A DNA stretch of 64,000 nucleotides from an uncultured Alphaproteobacteria bacterium. Its GTDB lineage: Bacteria > Pseudomonadota > Alphaproteobacteria > Rhodobacterales > Rhodobacteraceae. How positions within the stretch are numbered: position 1 is the first letter of the stretch; each line of letters begins with the position of its first letter. Shown piece by piece: positions 44,797 to 54,577 of the stretch. Made by a program: the position numbers and the translations under genes. The stretch spans positions 124,001-188,000 of the forward strand of contig CACNDI010000002.1 of the NCBI GenBank assembly GCA_902619165.1, given 5' to 3'. The notes beneath the pieces are model-generated. The model worked only from the letters and a program-made list of their open reading frames with translations, had not been told where the DNA came from and did no database searches.

Positions 44797-45963
44797 ATGA
44801 TAGTTAATTTTGACAAAAACATAGATAATAGACACGCAAACCTGTCAAAGTTTGACGGGTTAAAAAGTTTATATGGAACGAGTAAAGACACTTGCATATC
44901 CATGTGGGTTGCTGACATGGATTTTAATCCTCCAAACTCTGTTATCAAAGCACTTGAAAAAGAAGTATCGCATGGCGTCTTTGGATATTATGGCAACAAC
45001 AAGTCTTTTATTAACTCAGTAAAAACCTGGATGAAAAATAGGCATAATTGGGATATTTCTGAAGAATGGTGTGCGATAGTGCATGGCGTCAACTCCGGAA
45101 TTGGCATGGGCTTGCGAGCGTTCTCGAACCCGGGCGATGAAATATTACTTTTTTCCCCTATTTATTACTCTTTTTTTAATACAATCAAAAATAATGGACG
45201 AGTAGCAAAAGAAATTCCTTTGAAAATAGTCGAAGGTCAATATGAAGTAGATTTTAATGAGCTAGACAAAAACTTATCCGGCAAAGAGAAAATTATTATT
45301 TTTTGCAGCCCACATAATCCTGGAGGAAAAATCTGGAGTACGGAAACGCTATCCACTTTAGCGGAGTTTTGTAGGAACAATAAAATTCTTATCTTTATGG
45401 ATGAAATTCATCATGATTTAACCTACTCAGATAAACCCCACACTACTTTTTTGAAAGCAGTTCCTGAAGCAGAAGAAATAAGCCTTATATTTACTGCAGC
45501 TACTAAGACATTTAACATTGCGGGGTGCCATACTGGAACGACAATAATTCCAAATCCTAAGCTTCGCTCAATCTATGATAGAGAACATGCAGCCTTCGGT
45601 AAAACACCGAATAGGTTCGGTATGATAATGACGGAAGCAGCTTATAGTGGAGGACAGGAGTGGCTAAATCAGCTTATGCATTACTTAGAGAAAAACAAAA
45701 ATCTTTTTACTAACGCTATGAAATCGCTTAATAACGTGAAAGTCTTTGATCTGGAGTCTACTTATCTTGCGTGGGTGGATTTTAGTCAATTAGATATTAC
45801 TGAGTTGAAATTGAAAGATATGCTTATAAAAGAGGCTGGAGTAGCCCCCAGTTTCGGGAGTGGTTTTGGCAAAAATTCTGGGAAATTTGCAAGGTTTAAT
45901 ATAGCTTGCAGGACCGAAATACTGGATTTAGCTATCAATAGATTAACAAAAACTTTTTTGTGA
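44797..45963 (+). CDS. PLP-dependent C-S lyase/aminotransferase, PatB/MalY family
   Basis: A 388-residue class I/II aminotransferase-fold enzyme. The N-terminal MWVADMDFNPPNSV and GVFGYYG, the SPIYYSFFNTIKNNGR segment, the HNPGGKIW loop, DEIHHDL and the PLP lysine in TAATKTFNIAGCHTG (about residue 240) fit the PatB/MalY group, which mostly cleaves cystathionine or cysteine C-S bonds. Transaminase activity cannot be excluded. It is divergent from def and 76 bp before mcl1. Confidence 0.88.
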   Translation: MIVNFDKNIDNRHANLSKFDGLKSLYGTSKDTCISMWVADMDFNPPNSVIKALEKEVSHGVFGYYGNNKSFINSVKTWMKNRHNWDISEEWCAIVHGVNSGIGMGLRAFSNPGDEILLFSPIYYSFFNTIKNNGRVAKEIPLKIVEGQYEVDFNELDKNLSGKEKIIIFCSPHNPGGKIWSTETLSTLAEFCRNNKILIFMDEIHHDLTYSDKPHTTFLKAVPEAEEISLIFTAATKTFNIAGCHTGTTIIPNPKLRSIYDREHAAFGKTPNRFGMIMTEAAYSGGQEWLNQLMHYLEKNKNLFTNAMKSLNNVKVFDLESTYLAWVDFSQLDITELKLKDMLIKEAGVAPSFGSGFGKNSGKFARFNIACRTEILDLAINRLTKTFL

Positions 45964-46039
45964 GTTTTTAATTTACTTGCTAGGATATATTATATAGAAG
46001 AAAACATTGAAAATTGAATGAAAAGAAGAAGGGTTTGAA

Positions 46040-47005
46040 ATGAGTTTTTTAATACAGCCACCTATTCCTGAAAGATTAAATAGATGCCAGCTATTTGGCC
46101 CAGGTTCGCGACCAGAACTCTTCGAAAAGATGGCTTCTTCTCAGGCTGATGTTATTAACCTTGATTTAGAGGATAGCGTGGCACCTCCTAGCAAGGTTGA
46201 AGCAAGACATAACATTTCAAAAGCTATAAGTGATATAGACTGGGCTGATAAAACTCTATCGGTTCGCATAAATGGATTGGACACGGAGTATTGGGTGGAT
46301 GATATTTTGTCGTTAGTCGACAATTCAATTGAGAGATTAGACTGTATTATGATACCTAAGGTGGGCAATTCCAGCGACATATATACCGTAGATGCGCTTG
46401 TTACTGCTTTGGAAAAGAAAAATAAGCGAAAGAAAAGTTTAAAATTCGAAATAATTATTGAAACAGCAGCTGGAATTGAAAATATCAATGAGATCGCATT
46501 AGCTAGTGACCGCCTAGAAGCGATGAGTTTTGGCGTTGCCGATTACGCCGCCTCAATGGGAATGCAAACTACTAATATTGGCGGGACTCAAGAGGGGTAT
46601 TATACGAACTCCGAAAATGGTGAAAAACTTTTGATGGATCCTTGGCATCATCCTATGGTCGCTATGATAGCGGCTTGCAGAGCTAATGGGATACTGCCAG
46701 TAGATGGCCCTTTTGGAGATATTTCCGATAGAGAAAACTATATTGCTCAAGCTAAAAGATCTGCTACTCTTGGTATGGCCGGGAAATGGGCTATTCACCC
46801 TTCACAGGTGGAGCTTGCAAATCAAGTATTTACCCCCTCAGAGAAAGCAATAGAGAATGCAAAAGGTATCATAAGTGCAATGGAAGCTGCAGAAGCTAAA
46901 GGCGCTGGAGCAGCTGTTTTTAATGGAAAATTAATTGATATAGCTTCAATTAAACAAGCGAAGGTATTAATTGATCAACATAATAAAATAAAAAACACAA
47001 GTTAA
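46040..47005 (+). CDS. mcl1: L-malyl-CoA/beta-methylmalyl-CoA lyase
   Basis: Cleaves beta-methylmalyl-CoA to glyoxylate and propionyl-CoA and condenses acetyl-CoA with glyoxylate, in the ethylmalonyl-CoA pathway. The 321-residue protein follows the Rhodobacter Mcl1 pattern closely: [29 protein letters not shown] (metal acid), [51 protein letters not shown] (split as [12 protein letters not shown] and NIGGTQ) and the closing lid with [10 protein letters not shown]. Related CitE and HpcH lyases are shorter or differ in the FGPGSRP opening. Its stop overlaps the accA start by one base. Confidence 0.93.
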   Translation: MSFLIQPPIPERLNRCQLFGPGSRPELFEKMASSQADVINLDLEDSVAPPSKVEARHNISKAISDIDWADKTLSVRINGLDTEYWVDDILSLVDNSIERLDCIMIPKVGNSSDIYTVDALVTALEKKNKRKKSLKFEIIIETAAGIENINEIALASDRLEAMSFGVADYAASMGMQTTNIGGTQEGYYTNSENGEKLLMDPWHHPMVAMIAACRANGILPVDGPFGDISDRENYIAQAKRSATLGMAGKWAIHPSQVELANQVFTPSEKAIENAKGIISAMEAAEAKGAGAAVFNGKLIDIASIKQAKVLIDQHNKIKNTS

Positions 47006-47964
47006 TGACAATTTATCTGGATTTTGAGAAAGATCTTGCAGAAGTGCAAAGCAAGATTTCAGACCTTGAGGGTTTACCAGATAGCTCAAGCAGTAAAAAT
47101 ATAAAAAATGAGATAAAGCTTTTAAAGAGTAAAACTGTCGATATACTCAGCAATATATATGCTGACTTGAGCCCTTGGCGTAAATGCCAAGTGGCCAGAC
47201 ATCCTGATAGACCACACACTACAGACTACATCAACTACATAATTAATGAATATACTCCTTTAAGTGGTGACCGAAATTTTGCAGAGGACCTTGCTATAGT
47301 TGGAGGACTAGGTCGATTAGGAGATACTCCAGTAGTGGTGATAGGGCATGAGAAAGGTAATTCTACCGAGAGTAGAATAAAGAGAAATTTTGGGATGGCC
47401 AGACCTGAAGGATATAGAAAGGCAGCTCGTCTTATGAAATTAGCGGACAAGTTTGGTCTCCCAATAATAACATTTATTGATACTCCGGGTGCATATCCTG
47501 GTAAAGGAGCCGAGGAACGAGGCCAAGCCGAAGCTATAGCTAGGTCTACTCAAACTTGCTTAGAAGTATCTGTTCCAATAATCTCAATTATTATAGGTGA
47601 AGGAGGTTCGGGTGGTGCAATAGCGATGGCATCCGCAAATACGCTAATTATGTTGGAGCATTCAATTTATTCTGTAATTTCTCCAGAAGGTTGCGCATCT
47701 ATTCTTTGGAAAAATTCAGACAAAATGAGAGAGGCTGCAGATGCACTACAGTTAACTGCACAACACCTTAAAAAAATTGGTGTTGTAGACAAGGTGATCA
47801 AAGAACCCTTGGGTGGTGCACACAGGGACAAAAAGAAAGCTTTAGAGGAAGTTAAAAATAGCCTCTTGGAAGAAATTATCGCTTTCCAGAAAATAGACAG
47901 ACAAAAAATCAAAAAACAACGTTCAGATAAATATATAAATATGGGTTCTTTATCTAACCTCTAA
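47005..47964 (+). CDS. accA: Acetyl-CoA carboxylase carboxyltransferase subunit alpha
   Basis: With AccD it transfers the carboxyl group from biotin to acetyl-CoA, the first step of fatty acid synthesis. The 319-residue protein has an N-terminal coiled helix, [12 protein letters not shown], the glycine-rich [35 protein letters not shown] and [11 protein letters not shown] motifs, and [13 protein letters not shown]. It overlaps plsC by 11 bp at the 3' end. Co-transcription with mcl1 is likely from the 1-bp overlap. Confidence 0.97.
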   Translation: MTIYLDFEKDLAEVQSKISDLEGLPDSSSSKNIKNEIKLLKSKTVDILSNIYADLSPWRKCQVARHPDRPHTTDYINYIINEYTPLSGDRNFAEDLAIVGGLGRLGDTPVVVIGHEKGNSTESRIKRNFGMARPEGYRKAARLMKLADKFGLPIITFIDTPGAYPGKGAEERGQAEAIARSTQTCLEVSVPIISIIIGEGGSGGAIAMASANTLIMLEHSIYSVISPEGCASILWKNSDKMREAADALQLTAQHLKKIGVVDKVIKEPLGGAHRDKKKALEEVKNSLLEEIIAFQKIDRQKIKKQRSDKYINMGSLSNL

Positions 47965-48679
47965 CGACTTCTTCTTCATAAAGTTTTTGAGAGTCTTCAT
48001 CAATCTTGGTCTTGATATAGTTCAAAAAATGTTCTCCTTTTTTAGAATAATTTATCTTCTCTATAAAGTTTATCGATGCATTCGAATTTTCTTTAAACTC
48101 GCCGCTTTTTGACCACGCGATGCCCGCATTAGTTGAGACTAAATATAGAGGACGATTGAGACTAGAGAATAAGACCAAAACTCCCTTTTTATATTCTGCT
48201 TTTTGTCCAGGTATGGTTCTTGTGCCTTCGGGATAAATTACTAACTGACCCGATTGATTTCGAGCCTCCTTTGTAATAACTTGTTTTAAAGCATGCCAAC
48301 TTCTTGACTTATCGTTTCTTTTAACATTTACACATCCAATTTTTCTTGCATAGGTAGAAAGAATTGGAACCCAAGATAGTTCAGATTTCATTATAAATTT
48401 TGGCTCAGGTAAGACGTTCAACAAAATCAAAACATCTAAAAAAGACTGGTGTTTTGAGCACACTATTGAAGCTTTATTATCTGGCACCATGCCTTTTACC
48501 AAAATTTCTATATTATAAACTTTTTTTAGTATCCAAAAAACTACTCGACAGTATAATCTGATCACCTTTAAAGCATTTTCTTTAGAGGTGCTGGCATAAG
48601 GTAGTAGAAATACTCCCATCACTCCCAGAAGAGTATAAATAATCAATCCAGTGCTGATGTCCTTTAGTTTACCTTTCAT
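47954..48679 (-). CDS. plsC: 1-acyl-sn-glycerol-3-phosphate acyltransferase
   Basis: Makes phosphatidic acid from lysophosphatidic acid in the inner membrane. The 241-residue protein has an N-terminal hydrophobic segment, the catalytic HX4D motif in [10 protein letters not shown] (about residue 76), and the glycerophosphate motif [10 protein letters not shown] (about residue 150). In many Rhodobacterales an ftsE-ftsX pair lies upstream; here the divergent zinc-ribbon gene follows after 98 bp. Confidence 0.92.
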   Translation of the reverse strand: MKGKLKDISTGLIIYTLLGVMGVFLLPYASTSKENALKVIRLYCRVVFWILKKVYNIEILVKGMVPDNKASIVCSKHQSFLDVLILLNVLPEPKFIMKSELSWVPILSTYARKIGCVNVKRNDKSRSWHALKQVITKEARNQSGQLVIYPEGTRTIPGQKAEYKKGVLVLFSSLNRPLYLVSTNAGIAWSKSGEFKENSNASINFIEKINYSKKGEHFLNYIKTKIDEDSQKLYEEEVVRG

Positions 48680-48777
48680 TTATTGAACTTTCTTACCAAT
48701 AATTCAGAATTTTATTTCAAAATTTAAACTTTCACTTTATTATCACAGACTGTTGACAAGAGAAAATAATTTAATTT

Positions 48778-49530
48778 ATGCACGTTTTCTGCCCTGATTG
48801 TAATGCTGAATACAAAGTAAACGAGAGATCGTCTCTTACTAAGACGGTTAAGTTTGTTTGTATTGAATGTGGGAGCTCCTGGGTCGACAAGTTTGAAAAG
48901 CTTGAACAAACAAAAAGTCTAGCAACTAACTCAATGGTATCTGAAAGTGATGGTGTAGTTGAGAACACAAACACAGAGGCGGGGAAAATGGAACTGAACT
49001 CTTTAGCTCTTGAGGAAGTTCAGAATAGTTTTGGTAATCTTACAAATAGAATTGACTCAAAAAATGATACCGAGACTCACCATATTTTCCAATTTGAGAC
49101 AAGTGAGGAAAGTAACGAGCTTGAGGAAGAGGGCCCTTCAAAAACATTTCCAAAAATTAGAAGTAACCAAGAGAGCCCTGCTAACGAGGAAATTGAAGAT
49201 AGAGATGTCAAGGAAATAGAGATTGAGAGAAGACTCAAAGAGTCATCTGAACTTTTAAAGAAGGCTAAGCAACCAAATCTCGAAAATAAAGAGACGTTGC
49301 CGAAAGAAAATAGGCCAAAGAGGCGAAAATTATTAGTAACTTTATCAATCGTAATAATAATTAGTTTTTTTACCTATAACCTAACTACTTTGTTTCTAGA
49401 GGATATACTTAGAGAAGTACCGTTCGCGCCTGAGATTTTGTCACAAATAAGCCTTTATACTGCCATTTTCAAAGATATAATTTTAATAACTATTGAGAAG
49501 ATACTAGATTTCATTCCCAATTTGGCATAG
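48778..49530 (+). CDS. Zinc-ribbon, single-pass membrane protein (MJ0042-type)
   Basis: A 250-residue protein of unknown function. The N-terminus is a zinc ribbon with CPDCNAEY (residues 5-12) and CIECGSSW (residues 33-40). A long, highly charged and acidic linker follows, then one transmembrane helix (about 184-206, LLVTLSIVIIISFFTYNL) and a short C-terminal part. This layout matches the MJ0042-family proteins next to ftsE in alphaproteobacteria. It is divergent from plsC, and its 3' end overlaps lysA by 20 bp. Confidence 0.8.
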   Translation: MHVFCPDCNAEYKVNERSSLTKTVKFVCIECGSSWVDKFEKLEQTKSLATNSMVSESDGVVENTNTEAGKMELNSLALEEVQNSFGNLTNRIDSKNDTETHHIFQFETSEESNELEEEGPSKTFPKIRSNQESPANEEIEDRDVKEIEIERRLKESSELLKKAKQPNLENKETLPKENRPKRRKLLVTLSIVIIISFFTYNLTTLFLEDILREVPFAPEILSQISLYTAIFKDIILITIEKILDFIPNLA

Positions 49531-50773
49531 TTTCCCTGTCAAATATTTCTTCATAAGTTGGTCTAGATCTAACGAGTTCATAACGTTTATTATAAACCAT
49601 AATCTCCGGAACTAGTGGTCTTGTATTGTACTCGGAGGACAGAACTGCCCCATATGCGCCGACATCCAAAAAAGCTAGAAAGTCTCCTGTTTCTGCTCCT
49701 TCTACAAGATAATTTTTTAGAAAAGTATCAGTTGATTCACAGACAGGTCCTACCACGTCAAAGATTCCGGTCTTTCCGCTCTTTTTTTTATATAAGGGTA
49801 TTAACTTGTGTGTCGCACCATATAAGGCAGTTCGAGAAAAGTCATTCATACCTGCATCAGTAATAAGAAAATTTTTGTTTTGAGATGTCTTCTTATAAAG
49901 AACCTTAGTTACTAGAATACCACAATTCCCGACTATATATCTGCCTGGCTCAAAAATAATTCTACAATTTAAATGTCCTAATATCTTTTTCACTAGGGCA
50001 CTATATTCTTGTAGGTCAGGTTCTAAATCCTCATCTGTATATTTGATGCCCAAGCCACCACCAATATCGATATTTTCTAAATGAATGTTAATATTTTTAA
50101 GCTCGTTAATTAGCTTTGCTAAGTGTTCAAATGTTTGGCGAAATGCATTTAAGTTACTTATCTGGCTCCCTATGTGTACATCAATGCCCACAATCTTTAT
50201 TTTTTCAAGTTTGTTTGCATACTGGTATACCTCTTTGGCCTTGTCAATCGGAATGCCAAATTTATTATCAGCTTTACCAGTTGAAATATTTTCATGTGTG
50301 CCTGCGTCTATGTCTGGATTAACTCTAAAAGCGATTGGTGCCTGTTTATTGAGACTAACCGCTATTTTATTGATCGACTCCAATTCAGACACACTTTCAA
50401 TATTAAACTGTAACAGAGAAGATTTAAGTGCTTCAGCAATTTCAAAATCCTGTTTTCCTACTCCAGAAAATACAATTCTCTTTTGGTCGATACCTGCTTT
50501 TAATGCCCGATGGTATTCTCCAAGTGAAACAACATCAGCGCCACCTCGAAGTTTGGCAATAGTTTCTAAAACCGAGAGGTTTGAATTAGCTTTGACTGAG
50601 TAACAAATTATACTATCCAATCCTTTTAACGATCTCGTAAACCGATCAAAGTTATCCTTTATACTTGTACGTGAATAAACATAGAATGGGGTTCTCAAAT
50701 TGCTTGTTATCTCGCTTACAGCTACATCTTCTACGAAAAGCTGATCCAGTTTGTAAGAAATATGCTTATTCAT
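49511..50773 (-). CDS. lysA: Diaminopimelate decarboxylase
   Basis: Last step of lysine synthesis, a PLP enzyme. The product of 420 residues has YSVKANSN with the PLP lysine (about residue 52), the HIGSQISNL loop, GGGLGIKY, EPGRYIVGNCG, and the C-terminal CESTDTFLK and GAYGAVLSSEYNTRP motifs. An open frame starts 8 codons earlier at 50797. I prefer the internal ATG 50773 because homologues begin there and it overlaps the stop of the small lipoprotein gene, suggesting coupling. Confidence 0.95.
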   Translation of the reverse strand: MNKHISYKLDQLFVEDVAVSEITSNLRTPFYVYSRTSIKDNFDRFTRSLKGLDSIICYSVKANSNLSVLETIAKLRGGADVVSLGEYHRALKAGIDQKRIVFSGVGKQDFEIAEALKSSLLQFNIESVSELESINKIAVSLNKQAPIAFRVNPDIDAGTHENISTGKADNKFGIPIDKAKEVYQYANKLEKIKIVGIDVHIGSQISNLNAFRQTFEHLAKLINELKNINIHLENIDIGGGLGIKYTDEDLEPDLQEYSALVKKILGHLNCRIIFEPGRYIVGNCGILVTKVLYKKTSQNKNFLITDAGMNDFSRTALYGATHKLIPLYKKKSGKTGIFDVVGPVCESTDTFLKNYLVEGAETGDFLAFLDVGAYGAVLSSEYNTRPLVPEIMVYNKRYELVRSRPTYEEIFDRETMPNWE

Positions 50774-50870
50774 CTTTAATAAGTTTGGTTTTTTCATTCA
50801 AAAATGGTGGTGATTTGACACCACAGCCGGAAACGTTAAGGCAAAATACTATTATTACAGGATAAAACAT
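50766..50870 (-). CDS. Small lipoprotein of the argH-lysA gap (LptM/LppL-like)
   Basis: A 34-residue frame fills the space between argH and lysA. It has a short hydrophobic signal sequence (residues 4-13), a lipobox VSGC with the lipidated cysteine at position 16, and a mature part starting CGVKSPP. LppL in Pseudomonas and LptM (YifL) in E. coli have the same form (CG.KGP.. start) and lie next to lysA or dapF; LptM assists LptD oxidation in the outer membrane. Its start is 4 bases from the argH stop, and its stop overlaps the lysA start. Here the usual KGP reads KSP. Confidence 0.75.
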   Translation of the reverse strand: MFYPVIIVFCLNVSGCGVKSPPFLNEKTKLIKDE

Positions 50871-50874
50871 CCAC

Positions 50875-52272
50875 TTACACATTTAATTTTCTCTTCCAAA
50901 ATCTAATTTGTCTTTTTATTTCCCTAGATGCTGTTCCACCGAAACTATTTCTCGACTCAATAGAGTTTTCAGGAGATAGAATTTTAAAAACATTTTTGTT
51001 TATCTTTGGATTGACCTTTTTAAGATCATCTAAGCTCAATTCACTAAGTTTGATATTTTTTTCAGAAGCAACTTTCACAAATTTTCCAGTCAACGCATGC
51101 GCCTCTCTAAATGGCATGCCTAAATCTCTAACAAACCAATCTGCCAAATCAGTTGCGGTAGAAAACCCTTTTGATGCTGCATCATACATATTTGTTTTCT
51201 TAACTTTCATATTTTCTATGAGTTCCTGAGTTATTTTTATTACAAGTATTAGAGTATCAAAAGTATCAAAAACGGTCTCTTTATCCTCTTGCATGTCTTT
51301 AGCATAAGCTAAAGGTAGACCTTTCATAACTGTTAAAAGAGATAGTAGTGCCGCGTTCACTCGACCGGTCTTAGCACGAATAAGTTCCGCGGCATCAGGA
51401 TTTTTCTTCTGTGGCATTATTGAAGAGCCCGTGACTAGAGAATCAGGTAGCGAAATAAAGTCAAACTCTATCGATCCCCAAAGAATAAGCTCTTCTGCTA
51501 ATCTACTAAAGTGTACCATGGTAATGGCTGCGTCAGATAAAAATTCTAAAACAAAGTCCCTGTCGGAAACTGCATCCATACTATTTCTCATTGGAGTACT
51601 AAAACCAAGCGTTTTAGCTGTATAAAACCTATCAATCGGGAAAGAAGTTCCAGCTAAAGCAGCAGCTCCCAGAGGACATTCATTCGATCTCTCTTTAGTT
51701 TGCTTAAATCTTTCTAAATCTCTCCCGAACATTTCTAAATAGGCAAGTAAGTGATGACTGAATCTTACGGGTTGGGCAACTTGCAGATGAGTGTAACCTG
51801 GGAAAATTATTTTTATATTTTGCTCCGCTTTTTTTAGGATAGTCATCTGGAGTCTCGATAGTTCGAACTCTATCTCTTCAATAGCTTTTCGTATCCACAG
51901 TCGAAAGTCAGTAACGACTTGATCATTTCTTGACCTTGCAGTGTGTATATGACCGGCCTCTGAGCCTATAATTTCTCCTAACCTCGATTCGATATTCATA
52001 TGAATGTCTTCTAGCAAGTTGTCAAAAACGAAATCACCGTCTTTTAACTCCTTCTCTATTTTTTTTAATCCGCTCAATATCTTTTTTTTTGTTTGTTTAG
52101 TTATGATATTCATTTTAGCAAGCATCTCAACATGGGCTTGCGAACCTAAAATGTCCTCAAAAGCCAGTCGTTTATCAATATCTATTGAAGAGTTTATTTT
52201 CGTAAGAAGATCAGTAGACTTCTCAGAAAACCTCCCTCCCCACATTTCATTTGATTTTTTCTTATTAGACAT
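50875..52272 (-). CDS. argH: Argininosuccinate lyase
   Basis: Splits argininosuccinate to arginine and fumarate. The 465-residue protein starts MSNKKKSNEMWGGRF and has EDIHMNIESRL, TARSRNDQV, GYTHLQVAQPVRFSHHLLAY and the lyase signature GSSIMPQKKNPD (about residue 280) with the catalytic serine. A longer open frame continues to 52809, but those extra codons are the antisense of the tlpA-like gene and contain no conserved residues, so I start at ATG 52272. It leads an argH-lipoprotein-lysA operon. Confidence 0.97.
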   Translation of the reverse strand: MSNKKKSNEMWGGRFSEKSTDLLTKINSSIDIDKRLAFEDILGSQAHVEMLAKMNIITKQTKKKILSGLKKIEKELKDGDFVFDNLLEDIHMNIESRLGEIIGSEAGHIHTARSRNDQVVTDFRLWIRKAIEEIEFELSRLQMTILKKAEQNIKIIFPGYTHLQVAQPVRFSHHLLAYLEMFGRDLERFKQTKERSNECPLGAAALAGTSFPIDRFYTAKTLGFSTPMRNSMDAVSDRDFVLEFLSDAAITMVHFSRLAEELILWGSIEFDFISLPDSLVTGSSIMPQKKNPDAAELIRAKTGRVNAALLSLLTVMKGLPLAYAKDMQEDKETVFDTFDTLILVIKITQELIENMKVKKTNMYDAASKGFSTATDLADWFVRDLGMPFREAHALTGKFVKVASEKNIKLSELSLDDLKKVNPKINKNVFKILSPENSIESRNSFGGTASREIKRQIRFWKRKLNV

Positions 52273-52300
52273 TTTAAACTCCACCACTACATCATAGATC

Positions 52301-52876
52301 ATGTATACGATGTCAATGCTAAAACTAGGGCCTTTAATACTTATCGTAAATCTTTTTTTTTCAGTTTCAGCTATTGCTGAGAGTAAATATGCTGAAAAAA
52401 CTAGAGATATCATAAAGGGAGACCTTAGAAAATTTATTTTCTCAGAAAAGACGGAGGTGCTACCAAAACCCCTTATCTTGGATGCCAGTGAAAATATGGT
52501 TGAGATTGGGTACGACGAAGATATTTTGATAATAAACTTCTGGGCTACTTGGTGCGCACCATGTAAAAAAGAGATGCCGTCACTTAACAGTCTTGCCCAA
52601 AATATGATATATGAAGATATCCAAATAATAACCATAGCATCAGGAAGAAACTCGAAGGAAGCTATTGATGGTTTTTTTGATGATAATAACTTAGTTAACC
52701 TCAAAAAATATCGAGACCCAAGAGGAAGAATTGCGGTGAAATATGGTGTTACTGCGCTTCCGACAACAGTTGTGATTAATCCTTCGGGTATAGAAATTGG
52801 CCGCATCATAGGAGATATAGATTGGGATACAGCAGATGTTCGCTCATTTTTGAAAAAGTTGTTAGAAACGAAATGA
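52301..52876 (+). CDS. Periplasmic TlpA-like thiol-disulfide oxidoreductase
   Basis: A 191-residue thioredoxin-fold protein. A signal peptide is visible (about residues 5-26, LKLGPLILIVNLFFSVSAIA). The active site is WATWCAPCKKEMP (about residue 86), with the cis-proline TALPTTVV (about residue 152). TlpA-type proteins reduce periplasmic thiols, for example in cytochrome c or oxidase maturation. The ATG at 52301 or the in-frame ATGs at 52310 and 52316 could be used. Only 28 bp separate it from divergent argH. Confidence 0.9.
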   Translation: MYTMSMLKLGPLILIVNLFFSVSAIAESKYAEKTRDIIKGDLRKFIFSEKTEVLPKPLILDASENMVEIGYDEDILIINFWATWCAPCKKEMPSLNSLAQNMIYEDIQIITIASGRNSKEAIDGFFDDNNLVNLKKYRDPRGRIAVKYGVTALPTTVVINPSGIEIGRIIGDIDWDTADVRSFLKKLLETK

Positions 52877-53018
52877 CACTTTCAATTGATTTTAATAACA
52901 GTAAATTTGCTCATTTAGCGTAAAAACTTATTAGATAAAGGGTGTTTGTATTGACTAATAAAACATTTAAATTTAAACGAATTAAACTTATGGAATTCAC
53001 ATTAATGGGAGCTTTAAT

Positions 53019-53738
53019 ATGAGAGTCGCGCTCGTAACCGGTGGTACTAGAGGAATAGGTGCCGCCATTTCGATCAAACTTAAAGAATCTGGTTACAAGG
53101 TTGCAGCAATTTATGCGGGTAACGATGAGGTAGCCACCAAATTTTCTAAAGAATATAAGATAGCTGTATTTAAATGGTCTATCGCTAATTATGAAGAATG
53201 TGTTGCCGGAATAAAAAGTGTTGAAGATGAACTAGGGGAAATAGATATTCTGATCAATAACGCAGGTATTACCAGGGATGGTATGTTCCATAAAATGTCA
53301 CAAGAACAGTGGCGCGATGTAATCAATGTTAATCTTAACGGTCTCTTTAACATGACCCACCCTCTTTGGGATAAAATGAGAGAAAGAGGATTTGGAAGGA
53401 TTGTAAATATTTCTTCGATAAACGGACAGAAGGGACAATTAGGACAAGCAAATTATTCCGCAGCAAAGGCTGGAGAACTCGGTTTCACAAAATCACTGGC
53501 CCTTGAAGGAGCGAGGAAAGGAATTACTGTAAATGCGATATGCCCGGGATATATAAACACAGATATGGTCAAAGCGATGAGTGAAAAAGCTATTGAAGCA
53601 ACTGAAAGTCAAATCCCTGTAGGGCACTTGGGAGAACCTGACGATATTGCTCGTTGTGTAAAGTTTCTTGTTGCTGACGAATCTAATTTTATTACAGGAT
53701 CTACAATTTCAGCTAATGGTGGACACTATTTAATTTAA
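53019..53738 (+). CDS. phaB: Acetoacetyl-CoA reductase
   Basis: Reduces acetoacetyl-CoA to (R)-3-hydroxybutyryl-CoA with NADPH, for polyhydroxybutyrate and for the ethylmalonyl-CoA pathway. The 239-residue short-chain dehydrogenase has TGGTRGIG (residues 7-14), NNAGITRDGMFHKM, the catalytic NISSINGQKGQLGQANYSAAK (split as NISSINGQKG and NYSAAKAG) and ICPGYINTDMV. The GQFGQ-like GQLGQANYSA loop is typical of PhaB rather than FabG. GGGAG at 53007-53011 lies 7 bases before the ATG. No phaA or phaC is adjacent. It overlaps the next gene by 9 bp. Confidence 0.9.
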   Translation: MRVALVTGGTRGIGAAISIKLKESGYKVAAIYAGNDEVATKFSKEYKIAVFKWSIANYEECVAGIKSVEDELGEIDILINNAGITRDGMFHKMSQEQWRDVINVNLNGLFNMTHPLWDKMRERGFGRIVNISSINGQKGQLGQANYSAAKAGELGFTKSLALEGARKGITVNAICPGYINTDMVKAMSEKAIEATESQIPVGHLGEPDDIARCVKFLVADESNFITGSTISANGGHYLI

Positions 53739-54488
53739 TTGGAGAGGATGGCCATATCGAAGGATTTTTTTAAACTCGTCTTCATAAACCACCTTACCTG
53801 ATATACCGTCCCTTCGATGTACTATTTTTGGAGCTAACAATTTGAAGGCAGCACCACTAGTTTTAGTTGCTTGAACGATCACCGTTTTCGGACTGGTATC
53901 TTTAAAGGAACTTATTGGCTGAACGGTTACTTGACCAAAGTAACCGTCTAAGCATTTGATTATATCAGGAAGCCTCTCCACTCTTTGAATAACCGTAATT
54001 TTACCGTTTGGTTTACACCTATTCTTTGCCACTGAAATCCATGCAGATAGCGGCATACTTTCAACTCTAGCCTGATGAGAACTTAATATATGAGACTCCT
54101 TAACTGAATTTTGTTTAAAATATGGAGGGTTCATGAAAACATGATCAAATGATACAGATTTCAACTCTCTAATCGTGTTTGCTATGTTAATATTGCAAAT
54201 CTTAGCTTTAAACATATTTAGATCGATGTTTCGTTTACAAAGGTCTGCTGCTCCTTTATCCATTTCAACCCCAAAGACTTCTAGCCCACGAACTCTATAC
54301 AATAGGCAGCACAACGCTACTCCATTTCCACAACCTAACTCTAATACTTTTTGACCACTTTCTGCGGCAACTGATGCGGCTACTAAAACGGAGTCCATAT
54401 TCCCTCTATAGCCCTCAGTAAATTGGAGTATTTCTAATTTGTTGCCCAAAAACTTATTTTTTGTTAATTCTTTATCACTATAATTCAT
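53730..54488 (-). CDS. tRNA1(Val) adenine-N6-methyltransferase-like protein (TrmN6 family)
   Basis: A 252-residue SAM-dependent methyltransferase. The glycine motif VLELGCGNGVALCCL (about residue 45) binds SAM, VEMDKGA is motif II, and NPPYFK (about residue 120) is the N6-adenine methylation signature. TrmN6 (YfiC) methylates A37 of tRNA-Val in E. coli, and the alphaproteobacterial homologues share the N-terminal FLGNKLEILQ and YRGNMDSVLVAA segments. The exact tRNA target is inferred from the family. Confidence 0.85.
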   Translation of the reverse strand: MNYSDKELTKNKFLGNKLEILQFTEGYRGNMDSVLVAASVAAESGQKVLELGCGNGVALCCLLYRVRGLEVFGVEMDKGAADLCKRNIDLNMFKAKICNINIANTIRELKSVSFDHVFMNPPYFKQNSVKESHILSSHQARVESMPLSAWISVAKNRCKPNGKITVIQRVERLPDIIKCLDGYFGQVTVQPISSFKDTSPKTVIVQATKTSGAAFKLLAPKIVHRRDGISGKVVYEDEFKKILRYGHPLQLN

Positions 54489-54577
54489 AAAAAATTTTTA
54501 TAATTTATCTTTTCAATTGCCAATAGTTTTTATAAATACACATTCGATTAGTTACAACACCAACCGGAAAATATAAT

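Noticed and set aside
52273-52809. N-terminal extension of argH by about 180 codons
   Set aside because: The extra codons are the exact antisense of the TlpA-like gene and show no conserved ArgH residues. The family start (MSNKKKSNEMWGGRF) is at 52272.
52990-53022. Ten-codon upstream frame ending across the phaB start
   Set aside because: The stop overlaps the phaB ATG, which would fit translational coupling, but such short frames are expected by chance in AT-rich leaders and phaB has its own GGGAG site.
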